Shown here: positions 36,858 through 46,154 of the stretch, piece after piece
Layout: the number at the start of each line of letters is the position of its first letter
How positions within the stretch are numbered: the stretch's first letter is position 1
Assembly (NCBI GenBank): GCA_035477215.1
Contig: DATIKU010000031.1
Coordinates: 1 to 64,000 of the forward strand
Direction of reading: 5' to 3'
DNA: 64,000 bases
Source: Spirochaetota bacterium
Lineage (GTDB): Bacteria > Spirochaetota > UBA4802 > UBA5368
Made by a program: the position numbers and the translations under genes
Notes under the pieces: model-generated
Told to the model about the DNA's origin: nothing
Databases searched by the model: none
What the model saw: the letters and a program-made list of their open reading frames with translations, nothing else

Positions 36858-36891
36858 TTTTCCCCCTGCCGGCCCGCCGGCAGGGGGAAAA
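36858..36891. repeat. Perfect 34-base palindrome in a divergent intergenic region
   Basis: Two 16-base arms (TTTTCCCCCTGCCGGC and its complement) around CC. It sits upstream of both the glycosyltransferase and the lipoprotein genes, where no terminator is expected; on neither strand does a U-run follow the GC stem. Could be a repeat element or a regulatory site. A looser relative occurs at 44969-45001. Confidence 0.6.
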
Positions 36892-36921
36892 CGTCTTCTC
36901 GGGCCACACCAGCAATTAATA

Positions 36922-36950
36922 TTGACACACTGCCGGCGCTGATCTATGCT
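36922..36950 (+). promoter_or_regulatory. Promoter of the lipoprotein-barrel operon
   Basis: TTGACA (36922-36927), 17-base spacer, TATGCT (36945-36950). The in-frame ATG at 36946 lies inside the -10, which supports the later ATG at 37006 as translation start. Confidence 0.7.
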
Positions 36951-37005
36951 CGGAGGGTTCGTGAAATGCGATAAATACAGACCACTTTTTCGGACGGCGG
37001 ACACC

Positions 37006-37497
37006 ATGAAAAAACACCTGCCATTCATAATTACCATTGCATGGATCGGATTATCGGCGTGCTCCACGATCGACATCGCCATAACCAAGAAGGTCGATGT
37101 CAGCAAAAAATTGAACAAAGTTGCCGTGTTCCCCTTCGACGTAAAAGGAGCCGCCTGGGGCGATGAATTCTCCGACGCCATCAGCCACTACTTCTTCAAA
37201 ACCGGACGGGTAGAGGTCGTGGAGCGTGAAGCGCTCGAGCGCATACTTAACGAGCAGAACCTCTCAATGACCGGTTTCATCGACGATAAAAGCGCGGTGA
37301 AGATCGGAAAACTGCTGGTGGCCGACGTCATCCTGGTCGGTCGCTATTACGCCAAGTACTGCTGCAGTCTTTCGCTTATATGGGACAGAAACGACATCCT
37401 CATTGGAAGCTCGCGATACGATGATATATCGCGACAGATCGTAAAAAAGGTGCTGTCAACGCTCGATGAGATCGAAAAGAAAAAGAGCATTAAATGA
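37006..37497 (+). CDS. Lipoprotein with CsgG/LpoB-like domain
   Basis: 163 residues starting MKKHLPFIITIAWIGLSACS with a clear lipobox (Cys19). The mature part NKVAVFPFDVKGAAWGDEFS, VVEREALERILNEQNLSM and LLVADVILVGRY follows the CsgG/LpoB/TolB-like pattern (strand, then helix after 'VVER', then 'ADVILVGRY'). Such proteins are periplasmic lipoproteins in secretion or envelope assembly. It overlaps the next gene by ATGA. Confidence 0.85.
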   Translation: MKKHLPFIITIAWIGLSACSTIDIAITKKVDVSKKLNKVAVFPFDVKGAAWGDEFSDAISHYFFKTGRVEVVEREALERILNEQNLSMTGFIDDKSAVKIGKLLVADVILVGRYYAKYCCSLSLIWDRNDILIGSSRYDDISRQIVKKVLSTLDEIEKKKSIK

Positions 37498-38294
37498 TCC
37501 GAAGCCTTTTCAAAACGGTCCCCGCGGTCCTGCTCGTTTTTTTCGCAACGGCCACATACGCCGCCGACTTCGACGAGCTTGACAAACCCCCCGAAGGCGC
37601 GCACAAGGGCCAGATGCTCTTGGGTGCCTTTTTTTCGATCGGGATGCCCTTCGGCAGTTGTCTCGACGCCGAAAACGCCTTTCTTGAGGGTTCTACCTAC
37701 ACCATCGACGCAGGTGAAGGATTGGCGAAAGCCTTTGAAGTTTCACATCTTTATTTTGGTGTTGGTTTTTCGTTCGAGTACATGCCGTTCGACCATGTCG
37801 GTGCGAAGATTCGGCTGAAGCGCAACAGCGTGGTGCAGAAGACCAATTTCGGTTCTGATTACGAGAACTGGAGGGGATATCTTTACAAAGACCTGTCGTT
37901 TTATCTGGGTCCTTCATTCCACGTCACGACGCGCAAACGCTGGGATTTCACGCTCACGCCGATGATTGGCTACGCGTTCGCCACGTATCACGCGGCGCCG
38001 GTCGCCAGTAAAATATTGGTCCATAATACTACCTTAATCGGCGTCACCGGGGAAAATGAACGGAGCTTTTCCGCGCTTACTTACGGCGCCGAGCTCAACT
38101 GCACCATCTATTTTTCAGGAGGACTGTTCGTGTCGCTGGGTTGCGACTGGACCAGGCTTAACTGCAGCTTCGGGGAGCCGTTTAACATCACGAATCCACA
38201 AGACCTCTCAAAAGTATATTTCGACGGCGCGACATCCGGAACCATAGACGCCGTCGCGTTCATCCTTACCGCCGGTTACGCATTTTCAAACTAA
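37494..38294 (+). CDS. Outer-membrane beta-barrel-type protein
   Basis: 266 residues, signal peptide ending TATYAAD. Alternating strands with aromatic belts (HLYFGVGFSFEYMPF, KDLSFYLGPSFHVTT, FTLTPMIGYAFATYH) and a final strand ending GYAFSN (Phe near the end, as in barrels). Start ATG overlaps the lipoprotein stop, so the pair is likely one functional unit. Role unknown. Confidence 0.8.
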   Translation: MIRSLFKTVPAVLLVFFATATYAADFDELDKPPEGAHKGQMLLGAFFSIGMPFGSCLDAENAFLEGSTYTIDAGEGLAKAFEVSHLYFGVGFSFEYMPFDHVGAKIRLKRNSVVQKTNFGSDYENWRGYLYKDLSFYLGPSFHVTTRKRWDFTLTPMIGYAFATYHAAPVASKILVHNTTLIGVTGENERSFSALTYGAELNCTIYFSGGLFVSLGCDWTRLNCSFGEPFNITNPQDLSKVYFDGATSGTIDAVAFILTAGYAFSN

Positions 38295-39335
38295 ATCCTT
38301 CGCTGAAACAAGACCGGCACGCGTAAGCAGTCGAAGCGCGTTGAGAGTCACCCAGGGATCGCGTCTGTTGTGCCGCGCCATCCTGCCCCCCTCCCAAAGC
38401 ATCCCCCGCTCTCGTCGCTCGGCCGGAAACGAGCCGTCAGTGTTCTGCTTGGCTATCAGCGCATTGAACGCACCGTTCCCCCTGGTGTCCCCGAACCGTC
38501 CGGCACGGGCGATCGCGATCATGCCCGCAAGAGTGTCATAATGTAAAAGAACGGGGAATCCGGAGCGGGAAAAATCAGATGCCCTTCCCCCCGCGGCGCA
38601 TACGGAATCAGCGCCGTTCGTGATATCCGCAAAAAGTCGGTTTAAAAGCAGGAATTCCGAAGCGCTCACCGCCGCTTCCTCCAGGCGGCCGCGTCTGTCG
38701 CCATGTTCGAGCAACGCCATCAGGCACTCGAACGTGGCAAACACACAGCTCGGAACCGATGCGTCTCCCTCGCGCGCGAGGCCCGCCCCGGCCCTTCTGA
38801 AAAGCAGCAGCCACATCACGTCCATCGAGCCGGCGATGGGGCAGTGCAGCCAGCCGCCGTCCTCCCGCTGATGCTCCCGTATCCACGCGATACCCCGCTC
38901 CGTCCGCTCGTCATCGAAGCCCGCTTCAAGCAGACGACGGACCATGGCCCCGGTGATGCATCCGGCCTCGATAGCCGGTTTCCAGTTCATTACGAATCCA
39001 CCGGACTCGCCGCGGCATTTTTGCATGATGAATTCCGCCGTGGCATCGACGACCGGCTCCCTTCGGTCATAGCCGCGCGCCACTGCTTCCGCGAAACGCC
39101 ACATGGCCCCTCTGGCGACAAGGTCGAAACGCTTCTTATCGCCGAGAATACCTCCCCTGGCCGCACTGAAGAACCGACGATATACATCAGAAGAACGCAG
39201 CGACTCATACCCTTCCAGAACGGCCGCATCGCCACACGTGGGTCGCAGGATGTCGCGGAGGCACAGGTGGCGGACCTCCGGTCCGCACCGGGATATCAGC
39301 CAGGGAACTGGGTTTCCGTTAAGGTAAACGCTCAT
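38286..39335 (-). CDS. Squalene-cyclase/prenyltransferase-like alpha-toroid protein
   Basis: 349 residues, soluble, rich in paired helices. Repeats such as GIAWIREHQREDGGWLHCPI, LIAKQNTDGSFPAE and DPWVTLNALRLLTRAG carry the QxxxGxW/F-like motif seen in terpenoid-cyclase toroids. The catalytic DxDD or zinc ligands of true cyclases and prenyltransferases are not evident. Its ATG overlaps the M23 peptidase stop (ATGA), so the two are coupled. Function unknown. Confidence 0.7.
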   Translation of the reverse strand: MSVYLNGNPVPWLISRCGPEVRHLCLRDILRPTCGDAAVLEGYESLRSSDVYRRFFSAARGGILGDKKRFDLVARGAMWRFAEAVARGYDRREPVVDATAEFIMQKCRGESGGFVMNWKPAIEAGCITGAMVRRLLEAGFDDERTERGIAWIREHQREDGGWLHCPIAGSMDVMWLLLFRRAGAGLAREGDASVPSCVFATFECLMALLEHGDRRGRLEEAAVSASEFLLLNRLFADITNGADSVCAAGGRASDFSRSGFPVLLHYDTLAGMIAIARAGRFGDTRGNGAFNALIAKQNTDGSFPAERRERGMLWEGGRMARHNRRDPWVTLNALRLLTRAGLVSAKDLV

Positions 39336-41083
39336 TTAACGGTGTACCCGGCCGTCAGTTTTTTCATTTCATTGCCCGCCATGTCTTTTAAACCGAGCTC
39401 GATTTCATGCACTCCTTTCGACCAGATATCATTGTGACGGAGTATCTCGATGCGCGAATAATCCGGATCGTAGTCCCACTTTACCGGTTTCCCGTCGACA
39501 GTCAGAGAAATGGAACCCAGGTCGATCCCGCTTCCGATATCCGATACGGGAATATAGAGCGGCCGTCCGGGCGCGATGATTCCGGGCGATTTGAACCGGG
39601 CCTCGGGGAGCGCGTCGTCGCGCAGGAGGAAGAAGCCGGCCATGCGATGGCTGGAATGCACGAACGAGCCCGTTTTAAGGTCGTACCGGTTCCCTATGGG
39701 ATGGAAGCGTCCGGTCGCCGGATTGATCTGGTATAGCCCGACCTTTGCGCGGTCATCACCCCTGTACTCCAGCGACAGCTCCATCGGTCGATCGACGCAG
39801 AGGTCCGGAGGGAACATTGTGTACACGGCGCTCCGGACGGAAAGCCCCGCAACGGCGATGCGAAGCGGCGGATCCTGTTTCAGCCACACGCGCTCGGGGT
39901 ATAACGCGGCCTTTTTATCGAAGACGGCCGCAAACAGGCCGTCTTCGCTTGACAGGCGCAGCTCCCTCCCTGGAACAAGGTTCGGCGAGAACTCGCGTAC
40001 CGGCTTTTCGAGCGGCGGCGCCGCAAGCAGATCGAACTCGAGCTCCGCCCTGTTGTCGTTTGCGTCATACGCGAGTATCGTAACGCGCGCTTTCCCCACA
40101 AGTCGGGTGGTGTCGATCCTCCCCTCGTCTCCGATCCTTGAGTAGAGGTAATGGGTATAAAAAGTACCGTTCGCTGCGGAATAATCGTAATAGAGCCCCG
40201 CAAGATGTATCTTTTCGCGTTTCATGCGGTCGAACCGCGTTTCGAATATCTTTTTCCCATTAACGAGGAGCTCGATCCTGTACACGGCGATTCTGCTGAT
40301 ATACCCGGCCCTGTCACCGGCGGCGACCGTTATTCCAATGATTCCCCCGGCAACCGGCGTGCCGTTCCACTTGGGTCTGTATACCCCGCCCTTAGAGGGC
40401 CTTGCAACCGCCACCGACCGACCGGCATTGACGCCGTCGATATGCGACCGGCCATCCAGAGGAACCAGCCCGAGCTCGGAAAAATCTGGAGGGATGGTAT
40501 CATCGATGCTAAGACCGTGGCGCAGCGGATTGAGATGCACGCCTTTTTCATCGCGCACCTCAAAGTGAAAATGTTCCCTTCCGATGCCGCTGTCTCCCGA
40601 ATACCCGATGCGCTCGCCCTTGCGGACGGGGATATCGCCCCCTTTGAATTCCAGCCTGAAATCCTCCCTATCCAGAATCTTCTGGCGGTACCCGACGACC
40701 GCAGAATTCTCAAGCACCCTGTCGGCGAACCCGTCCATGTGCCCGTAAAAGGTTCTTCTGCCGTCGGGGTGTGTAATGAATATCGCGTATCCGATCCCCC
40801 ATTTCTGGTACAGTGCCGTGCTGATATGGCCGTCATCCGCTGCGAAGATTTCGAATCCCTTCCTCCCTCCGGTACTCACATCGAGCCCCAGATGAAAGCG
40901 CGGTCCCCTGAGTTCGCAGAAAGTGCCGGTTATGCGCTGCGGACGGTCGATAGGCCAGCCGAGAGTCCGTGGGGGTGATGGTGACATGGCGAGGAGCGCG
41001 AGCGGCATGATTAAAACGCAGAGCGCCGCCCGTTTAATCCGGTAAAACGCGTCGGTGTATAAGGCCCGGCGTTTACAAAGCAT
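39332..41083 (-). CDS. Secreted M23 (LytM-type) peptidase
   Basis: 583 residues with an N-terminal hydrophobic signal. The LytM domain occupies about residues 45-200: RFHLGLDVS (zinc His and Asp), TFYGHMDGF and REHFHFEVRD (HxH). All metal ligands are present, so it should cleave peptidoglycan peptide bridges. The 350-residue C-terminal part is beta-rich, probably Ig-like modules. Translationally coupled to the downstream toroid protein. Confidence 0.88.
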   Translation of the reverse strand: MLCKRRALYTDAFYRIKRAALCVLIMPLALLAMSPSPPRTLGWPIDRPQRITGTFCELRGPRFHLGLDVSTGGRKGFEIFAADDGHISTALYQKWGIGYAIFITHPDGRRTFYGHMDGFADRVLENSAVVGYRQKILDREDFRLEFKGGDIPVRKGERIGYSGDSGIGREHFHFEVRDEKGVHLNPLRHGLSIDDTIPPDFSELGLVPLDGRSHIDGVNAGRSVAVARPSKGGVYRPKWNGTPVAGGIIGITVAAGDRAGYISRIAVYRIELLVNGKKIFETRFDRMKREKIHLAGLYYDYSAANGTFYTHYLYSRIGDEGRIDTTRLVGKARVTILAYDANDNRAELEFDLLAAPPLEKPVREFSPNLVPGRELRLSSEDGLFAAVFDKKAALYPERVWLKQDPPLRIAVAGLSVRSAVYTMFPPDLCVDRPMELSLEYRGDDRAKVGLYQINPATGRFHPIGNRYDLKTGSFVHSSHRMAGFFLLRDDALPEARFKSPGIIAPGRPLYIPVSDIGSGIDLGSISLTVDGKPVKWDYDPDYSRIEILRHNDIWSKGVHEIELGLKDMAGNEMKKLTAGYTVK

Positions 41084-41133
41084 TGGCGGTTTGGATTTAA
41101 TGTCCGGACAGCATCGGGCCCGACGCCTTTTTC

Positions 41134-41856
41134 CTATCCGCGGGCCGACAGCCGTGCCAGATTCTGCTGTATCACAGCGTTGCCTTGATTCAACCGATCG
41201 GCTTTTTTATAATATTCGAGGGCTTCCTTTGGCTTTCCCATTTTTTCAAGACACAGCCCCATGTTGTTCAACAGCTCGGGCGATGCGGGAGCAGATGCCA
41301 GCGCCGCCGCGAAAGCGGTGCTGGCCTGGGTGTACCTCCCCAGCCGCATCAGCGTCATTCCAAGGCCGTTGTATGCGGCGAAAAATTCGGGGTCAAGGGA
41401 AATCGCCTTCTCGAAAAATTCCTTTGCCCGCCAGTAATTCCCCAGACCGTATGCGGATTTTGCGACCACGTAATAGGCGGTCGGGCTTTTCTGTAAAGTC
41501 AGGGCACGCTGAGCGAACAGTTCGGCGTCCCTGTAGCGCTTAAAGTCTATAAGCAGGAGTCCCAGGTCTATAAGCGGATCGGGCAGGTTCTTCCGGATGT
41601 CGGCGCACCGGCGGAAATGCGAGATCGCCGCCTCGTGGTTTCCCATTTTCCAGTGGTTATGCGCCGCGAGAAAGCGCAGGGCGTAGTTGGGGGAGTTATC
41701 CTGAAAATCCCTGTCCACCGATAGTTCGGCGGCGATCTTCTCGAGCGACTCGCGGTATTTGTTTTCCTGAAATAGTTTCAGCGCGTCGTCATATGATGCC
41801 AGCACAATGGTGGCCGGAATCAGGAGAATTGCCGCAATACATACCGGTTTTTTCAT
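41134..41856 (-). CDS. Secreted TPR-repeat protein
   Basis: 240 residues from the ATG at 41856 (GGAGAGGGG upstream). Signal peptide MKKPVCIAAILLIPATIVLA, then about five TPRs (NHWKMGNHEAAISHFRRCAD, AYNGLGMTLMRLGRYTQAST, NNMGLCLEKMGKPKEALEYY). Protein-protein scaffold in the periplasm. Located between PPDK and the M23 peptidase with short gaps. Confidence 0.88.
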   Translation of the reverse strand: MKKPVCIAAILLIPATIVLASYDDALKLFQENKYRESLEKIAAELSVDRDFQDNSPNYALRFLAAHNHWKMGNHEAAISHFRRCADIRKNLPDPLIDLGLLLIDFKRYRDAELFAQRALTLQKSPTAYYVVAKSAYGLGNYWRAKEFFEKAISLDPEFFAAYNGLGMTLMRLGRYTQASTAFAAALASAPASPELLNNMGLCLEKMGKPKEALEYYKKADRLNQGNAVIQQNLARLSARG

Positions 41857-41885
41857 GATCGCCCCTCTCCAGTTCGGTAATTCGT

Positions 41886-41907
41886 CGGGGGGCCATGCGG
41901 CCCCCCG
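41886..41907 (-). terminator. GC hairpin after the ppdK gene
   Basis: CGGGGGGCC-ATGC-GGCCCCCCG forms a 9-bp stem just after the ppdK stop and before the TPR gene start. No U-run follows on the minus strand, so termination would be inefficient or Rho-assisted. Confidence 0.4.
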
Positions 41908-41920
41908 TTTCACGCCGAAA

Positions 41921-44911
41921 CTACTTTTTACCGCCCTTTTTCTTCCCGGCCTTTTTTTCGCGAACCGCCTTAGTCACTAACTTAACCTGTTTCTTCACAA
42001 CCTTCTTCACAACTTTTTTTATCGCTTTTTTCGCCGCCGGTTTTCTTTTGGGCGGGGATGCCTTCTTTACTGGTCTGGCCGGTTTCGCCTTCTTTATCGG
42101 CTTAACCGCCGCGGCCTTTTTTACGGGTTTCGCCGGTTTGGTAAGCTTCGCAAGCTTCACCGCTTTTTTCACCGCCGGTTTTTTCTTTTTAGGCCCCGCG
42201 CCGAGGCCGCGGATCGCCGCCTGGGCCGCCGCGAGGCGCGCTATCGGCACCCGAAACGGCGAACAGCTCACATAATCCATCCCGACCCTGTGACAGAACT
42301 CGACCGAGGACGGCTCGCCGCCATGCTCGCCGCAAATCCCCACCTTCAGATTCCTAAGGGTTTTTCTGCCGCGCTCGATAGCGATGACTATCAGCTCGCC
42401 AATGCCCTCCTGGTCCAGAATCTGGAAGGGATCGGCCGGCAGCACTTTTTTCGCCACGTACTCAGGCACGAACCCTCCGATGTCGTCACGGGAGAAGCCG
42501 AACCCCATCTGGGTGAGGTCATTGGTGCCGAAGGAGAAAAACTCCGCCGCCTCCGCTATCTTTCCGGCCGTGAGCGCCGCGCGCGGGACCTCGATCATAG
42601 TCCCGAACAGGTAATCGATCTTGCTCACGCCGTAATTTCTGCACACCTGGGCGTGGACGTTTTCCACGATCGCCTTCTGGTGATCCAACTCGGCCTTCGT
42701 GCTCACCACCGGAATCATGATCTCCGGCTCCACCTTTTTACCCTCGCGAGTGAGCTCGACCGCCGATTCGAGAATGGCGCGCACCTGCATCTCGGTAATC
42801 TCGGGATAAGTGATCCCGAGGCGAACACCGCGGTGCCCCATCATCGGATTGGACTCGTGGAGCGCCTCGGCGCGCCTGTTAAGCTCGTCGAGGGTGATAC
42901 CGAGGCTCGACGCCAGACGCTCGCGCTCGTCCTGGCGGTTGGGCACGAACTCGTGCAGCGGCGGGTCGAGAAGGCGGATGGTTACGGGAAGCCCGTCCAT
43001 CACCTCAAGCGTTGCCTTGAAGTCCTTTTTCACGAACGGATACAACTCGTCGAGCGCGGCACGGCGTTCTTTTTCATCCTTCGATATAATCATGCGCCGC
43101 AGAAAGAAGAGAGGCTGCTCCGAATATTTTCCATAAAACATATGCTCCGTTCTGAAAAGGCCTATCCCCTCGGCCCCGAAGCCTCTCGCCTTCGCAGCGT
43201 CTTCGGGAGTGTCGGCGTTCGTCCGTACTTTAAGTCGTCGGCGTGCATCCACGAACGTCATGAATCCCACAAAGCGCGGGTTCTCGGTCGAGTCAATCAT
43301 CGCGAGCTTTCCGCTGTATACGTATCCGCGGGTGCCGTTCAGCGTCAGGTAATCGCCCTCGCTGAATGTCCTTTCTCCCACGCGCATGGTCTTCGCTTGA
43401 ACGTCGACATGCAGCGCACCACAACCCACGATGCAGCACTTGCCCCATCCGCGCGCGACAAGCGCGGCATGTGAGGTCATGCCCCCGCGCGCGGTGAGAA
43501 TGCCTATGGCTGCCCGCATCCCTTCCACGTCCTCGGGGTTGGTCTCCTCGCGGACCAAAATCACGTCCTTACCCTGGAGAGCCCATTCGACCGCATCGTC
43601 GGCCGTAAACACGATCTGGCCAGCGGCGCCGCCCGGACCTGCAGGCAGCCCCTTGGTCAGCACGGTCGATTCCATCTCGGCGGCCGGGTCGACGATCTGG
43701 TGCAACAGCTCGTCGAGCTGGGCCGGCGAAACGCGCATCACCGCCTCGTCGGTCGAGATGAGCTTTTCGTCCAGCATGTCCATCGCCATGTTCAACGCCG
43801 CGGTTCCGGTGCGCTTGCCGACGCGGCACTGCAGCATCCACAGGTGCCCCTCCTGAACCGTAAACTCGATGTCCTGCATGTCCTTGTAATGCCGCTCCAG
43901 CTTTGTACGATAAGCGTCCAGGTCTTTGTACGCCTCGGGCATCGCGGTCTCGAGCGAGGGCAGGTGCCTGTTCTGTTCGTTTTTGGTAGCCTCGTTCAGC
44001 GGGTTCGGAGTGCGTATGCCGGCAACCACGTCTTCGCCCTGGGCGTTTACCAGCCATTCGCCGTAGAAGTGGTTGTCGCCGTTGGCGGGGTTCCGCGAAA
44101 AGGCCACGCCGGTCGCCGAGCTCGCGCCCATGTTGCCGAAGACCATGGCCTGCACGTTGACCGCCGTTCCCCAGGCGTCCGGGATCCCCTCGATCCGCCG
44201 GTAGGATATCGCTCGCTTGCCGTTCCATGAGGAGAACACCGCTCCGATCGCGCCCCACATCTGCTCGAGGGCGTTGTCGGGAAACTCTTTACCGATCACC
44301 TCCTTCACCCTGGAACGGAAATCATCGCACAACGTCTTTAAATCGGAATCGCTGATGTCCGCGTCGGTGGCGTAGCCCTTGCGGTTTTTAAGTTCCTGAA
44401 GCATCCTGTCGAGCTGCACCCGTATGCCCCTGCCCTCTTCCGACTCGAGACCCGCCGCCTTTTCCATCACAACGTCCGAATACATCATGATGAGGCGCCG
44501 GTACGCGTCGTATACGAAGCGGGGGTTGCCGGTCTTTTTAATCATGCCGGGAATAGTGGCTGAACAGAGCCCCGCGTTGAGCACGGTCTCCATCATGCCC
44601 GGCATGGACGCCCGCGCGCCCGAGCGTACCGAAAGCAGCAGCGGATTTTCTGGGTCGCCGAACTTCGCCCCCATGATCCGCTCGACCCCCTTCAGCGCGT
44701 CCAGCACCTCCTTCTCGAGTCCCGCGGGATACTTCATGTTATTCGCGTAGTATTCATTGCACACTTCGGTGGTGATGGTAAAGCCCGCGGGAACGGGAAT
44801 ACCAATCTGGCACATCTCGGCCAGGTTGGCCCCCTTCCCTCCGAGGAGATTTTTCATTTCGGCCTTTCCATCGGCCTTCTTGCCTCCGAAAAGATACACT
44901 CTCTTCGCCAT
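41921..44911 (-). CDS. ppdK: Pyruvate phosphate dikinase with Lys/Ala/Pro-rich tail
   Basis: 996 residues from ATG 44911 (AAAGGAGAATC upstream). N-terminal ATP-grasp part (GGKGANLAEM), phosphohistidine domain with His481 in GGMTSHAALVARG, and C-terminal PEP/pyruvate TIM barrel (GICGEHGGEP with catalytic Cys, FFSFGTNDLTQMGFGFSRDD). Interconverts pyruvate, ATP and Pi with PEP, AMP and PPi. Enzyme homology ends near residue 904. The last ~92 residues are a basic, low-complexity KKAxKP repeat tail resembling histone H1 or bacterial Hc1/AlgR3-type DNA-binding tails, which is not part of the family. Confidence 0.95.
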   Translation of the reverse strand: MAKRVYLFGGKKADGKAEMKNLLGGKGANLAEMCQIGIPVPAGFTITTEVCNEYYANNMKYPAGLEKEVLDALKGVERIMGAKFGDPENPLLLSVRSGARASMPGMMETVLNAGLCSATIPGMIKKTGNPRFVYDAYRRLIMMYSDVVMEKAAGLESEEGRGIRVQLDRMLQELKNRKGYATDADISDSDLKTLCDDFRSRVKEVIGKEFPDNALEQMWGAIGAVFSSWNGKRAISYRRIEGIPDAWGTAVNVQAMVFGNMGASSATGVAFSRNPANGDNHFYGEWLVNAQGEDVVAGIRTPNPLNEATKNEQNRHLPSLETAMPEAYKDLDAYRTKLERHYKDMQDIEFTVQEGHLWMLQCRVGKRTGTAALNMAMDMLDEKLISTDEAVMRVSPAQLDELLHQIVDPAAEMESTVLTKGLPAGPGGAAGQIVFTADDAVEWALQGKDVILVREETNPEDVEGMRAAIGILTARGGMTSHAALVARGWGKCCIVGCGALHVDVQAKTMRVGERTFSEGDYLTLNGTRGYVYSGKLAMIDSTENPRFVGFMTFVDARRRLKVRTNADTPEDAAKARGFGAEGIGLFRTEHMFYGKYSEQPLFFLRRMIISKDEKERRAALDELYPFVKKDFKATLEVMDGLPVTIRLLDPPLHEFVPNRQDERERLASSLGITLDELNRRAEALHESNPMMGHRGVRLGITYPEITEMQVRAILESAVELTREGKKVEPEIMIPVVSTKAELDHQKAIVENVHAQVCRNYGVSKIDYLFGTMIEVPRAALTAGKIAEAAEFFSFGTNDLTQMGFGFSRDDIGGFVPEYVAKKVLPADPFQILDQEGIGELIVIAIERGRKTLRNLKVGICGEHGGEPSSVEFCHRVGMDYVSCSPFRVPIARLAAAQAAIRGLGAGPKKKKPAVKKAVKLAKLTKPAKPVKKAAAVKPIKKAKPARPVKKASPPKRKPAAKKAIKKVVKKVVKKQVKLVTKAVREKKAGKKKGGKK

Positions 44912-44968
44912 TTTGATTCTCCTTTGTCTTTTTAAATGATTAGAGATGTCGCGAAACCGGAGAATCTC

Positions 44969-45001
44969 CGTTTCCCGCCCGCCGACGGCGGGGGGAAACC
45001 G
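44969..45001. repeat. Imperfect inverted repeat upstream of ppdK
   Basis: CCGTTTCCCGCCCGCCG and CGGCGGGGGGAAACCG can pair with one mismatch. It resembles the perfect palindrome at 36858-36891 in layout (T-run, C-run, GC core, G-run, A-run) and lies in the leader region of the ppdK gene. Confidence 0.4.
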
Positions 45002-45123
45002 TGACACTCGCAATTTGCACAACAAGCCCATTCGAGTTCCTGCGAACCCGGCGGCGCGACGACCCGGGGGCGCTGTCGTGCCCCTTCGGCTAATGAAAAT
45101 ACCGAAAGATCAAATTGTAAAGA

Positions 45124-46071
45124 CTAATTTTCCTTGTGGCGCTTCACCTCGCGGATGAAGCATGCGTCCGCGTCCTCGCAGTTTGCGCAGTACGCGTCGT
45201 CGATGTTGTAATCAGCGCTGTCGCATCGCGCGGAGGCGCCGTCCTTCATGATCGCGAGATATTTGATGTACTGGACCTCGTCGTCGGAAAGCGCAGAAAG
45301 CCCTCCGTTCCGCAGCCTGGCGAGGATGTCCTTTTGTTTCGCCCGCTCGTCCTGCGCCGCCGCCGTGGAGCCGATCTTCGGCACTATTTCCGCGGCCTTC
45401 TTTTCCATCCTGGCCGCGAACATTTTTGTGCGGAACTTAATGCTGTTCCTTCTCGTCGCCAGGAAATAGACGATTCCGAAGAAGAGCCCGCCAAGATGCC
45501 CGATATGCGAGATGCTGCCGTGTCCCCTGCTGAAGAGCACAAGGTAGAGTTCGACCAGTCCGAAAAGCATGACAAGGTACTTCGCCCTCATCGGAATGAA
45601 AAAGAAAAGCAGGATTTCGGAGTTTGGATACAACACCCCGAACGCGAGCAACAGTCCGAATACGGCGCCCGAAGCCCCGATCGTCGGGATGTGATACGCG
45701 TCCCCCTGTAAAATCAGGTTGATTACCAGGATCGAAATACCCGCGCCGGCACCGCAAAAGAAATAATACCCGAGGAATTTCCGGCTTCCCCACTCCTGTT
45801 CGATCGGCGTACCGAATATCAGCACCGCGTACATGTTGAAAAAAATATGAAAAAAACCGGCGGTGCTGTGCAGAAACATGTACGATACCACCTGCCAGAT
45901 GAAGCCTTTCTCCACGACGAGGGACGGTGTAAGGCCGAGGAAGTAAGTAAGCGCGGAATGTTGCGTCTGGTTTGATGCGGTGAATATCTGAAAGACGTAC
46001 ACCACGACGTTAACGATAATGAGCTTGACGACCCACCCCTGGTAGGGACTCGAAGATCCAGGACTTTTCAT
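45124..46071 (-). CDS. Rhomboid-family intramembrane serine protease
   Basis: 315 residues from ATG 46071 (GGGAAG upstream). Six TM segments contain the family motifs: HIFFNMYAVLIFG (His/Asn of the oxyanion site), catalytic Ser in GASGAVFGLL and catalytic His in HIGHLGGLFFG. The C-terminal ~110 residues are cytoplasmic, charged, and end with clustered cysteines (CDSADY...YCANCEDADAC), possibly a metal-binding site. Cleaves TM substrates; which ones are unknown. Confidence 0.92.
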   Translation of the reverse strand: MKSPGSSSPYQGWVVKLIIVNVVVYVFQIFTASNQTQHSALTYFLGLTPSLVVEKGFIWQVVSYMFLHSTAGFFHIFFNMYAVLIFGTPIEQEWGSRKFLGYYFFCGAGAGISILVINLILQGDAYHIPTIGASGAVFGLLLAFGVLYPNSEILLFFFIPMRAKYLVMLFGLVELYLVLFSRGHGSISHIGHLGGLFFGIVYFLATRRNSIKFRTKMFAARMEKKAAEIVPKIGSTAAAQDERAKQKDILARLRNGGLSALSDDEVQYIKYLAIMKDGASARCDSADYNIDDAYCANCEDADACFIREVKRHKEN

Positions 46072-46154
46072 CGACACTTCCCGCAACTAATATGATCAAT
46101 TTTAGGCATTTTGTTCAAAGCAGTACCCTAAATCAGGGGGGGATATCCGTAAAG

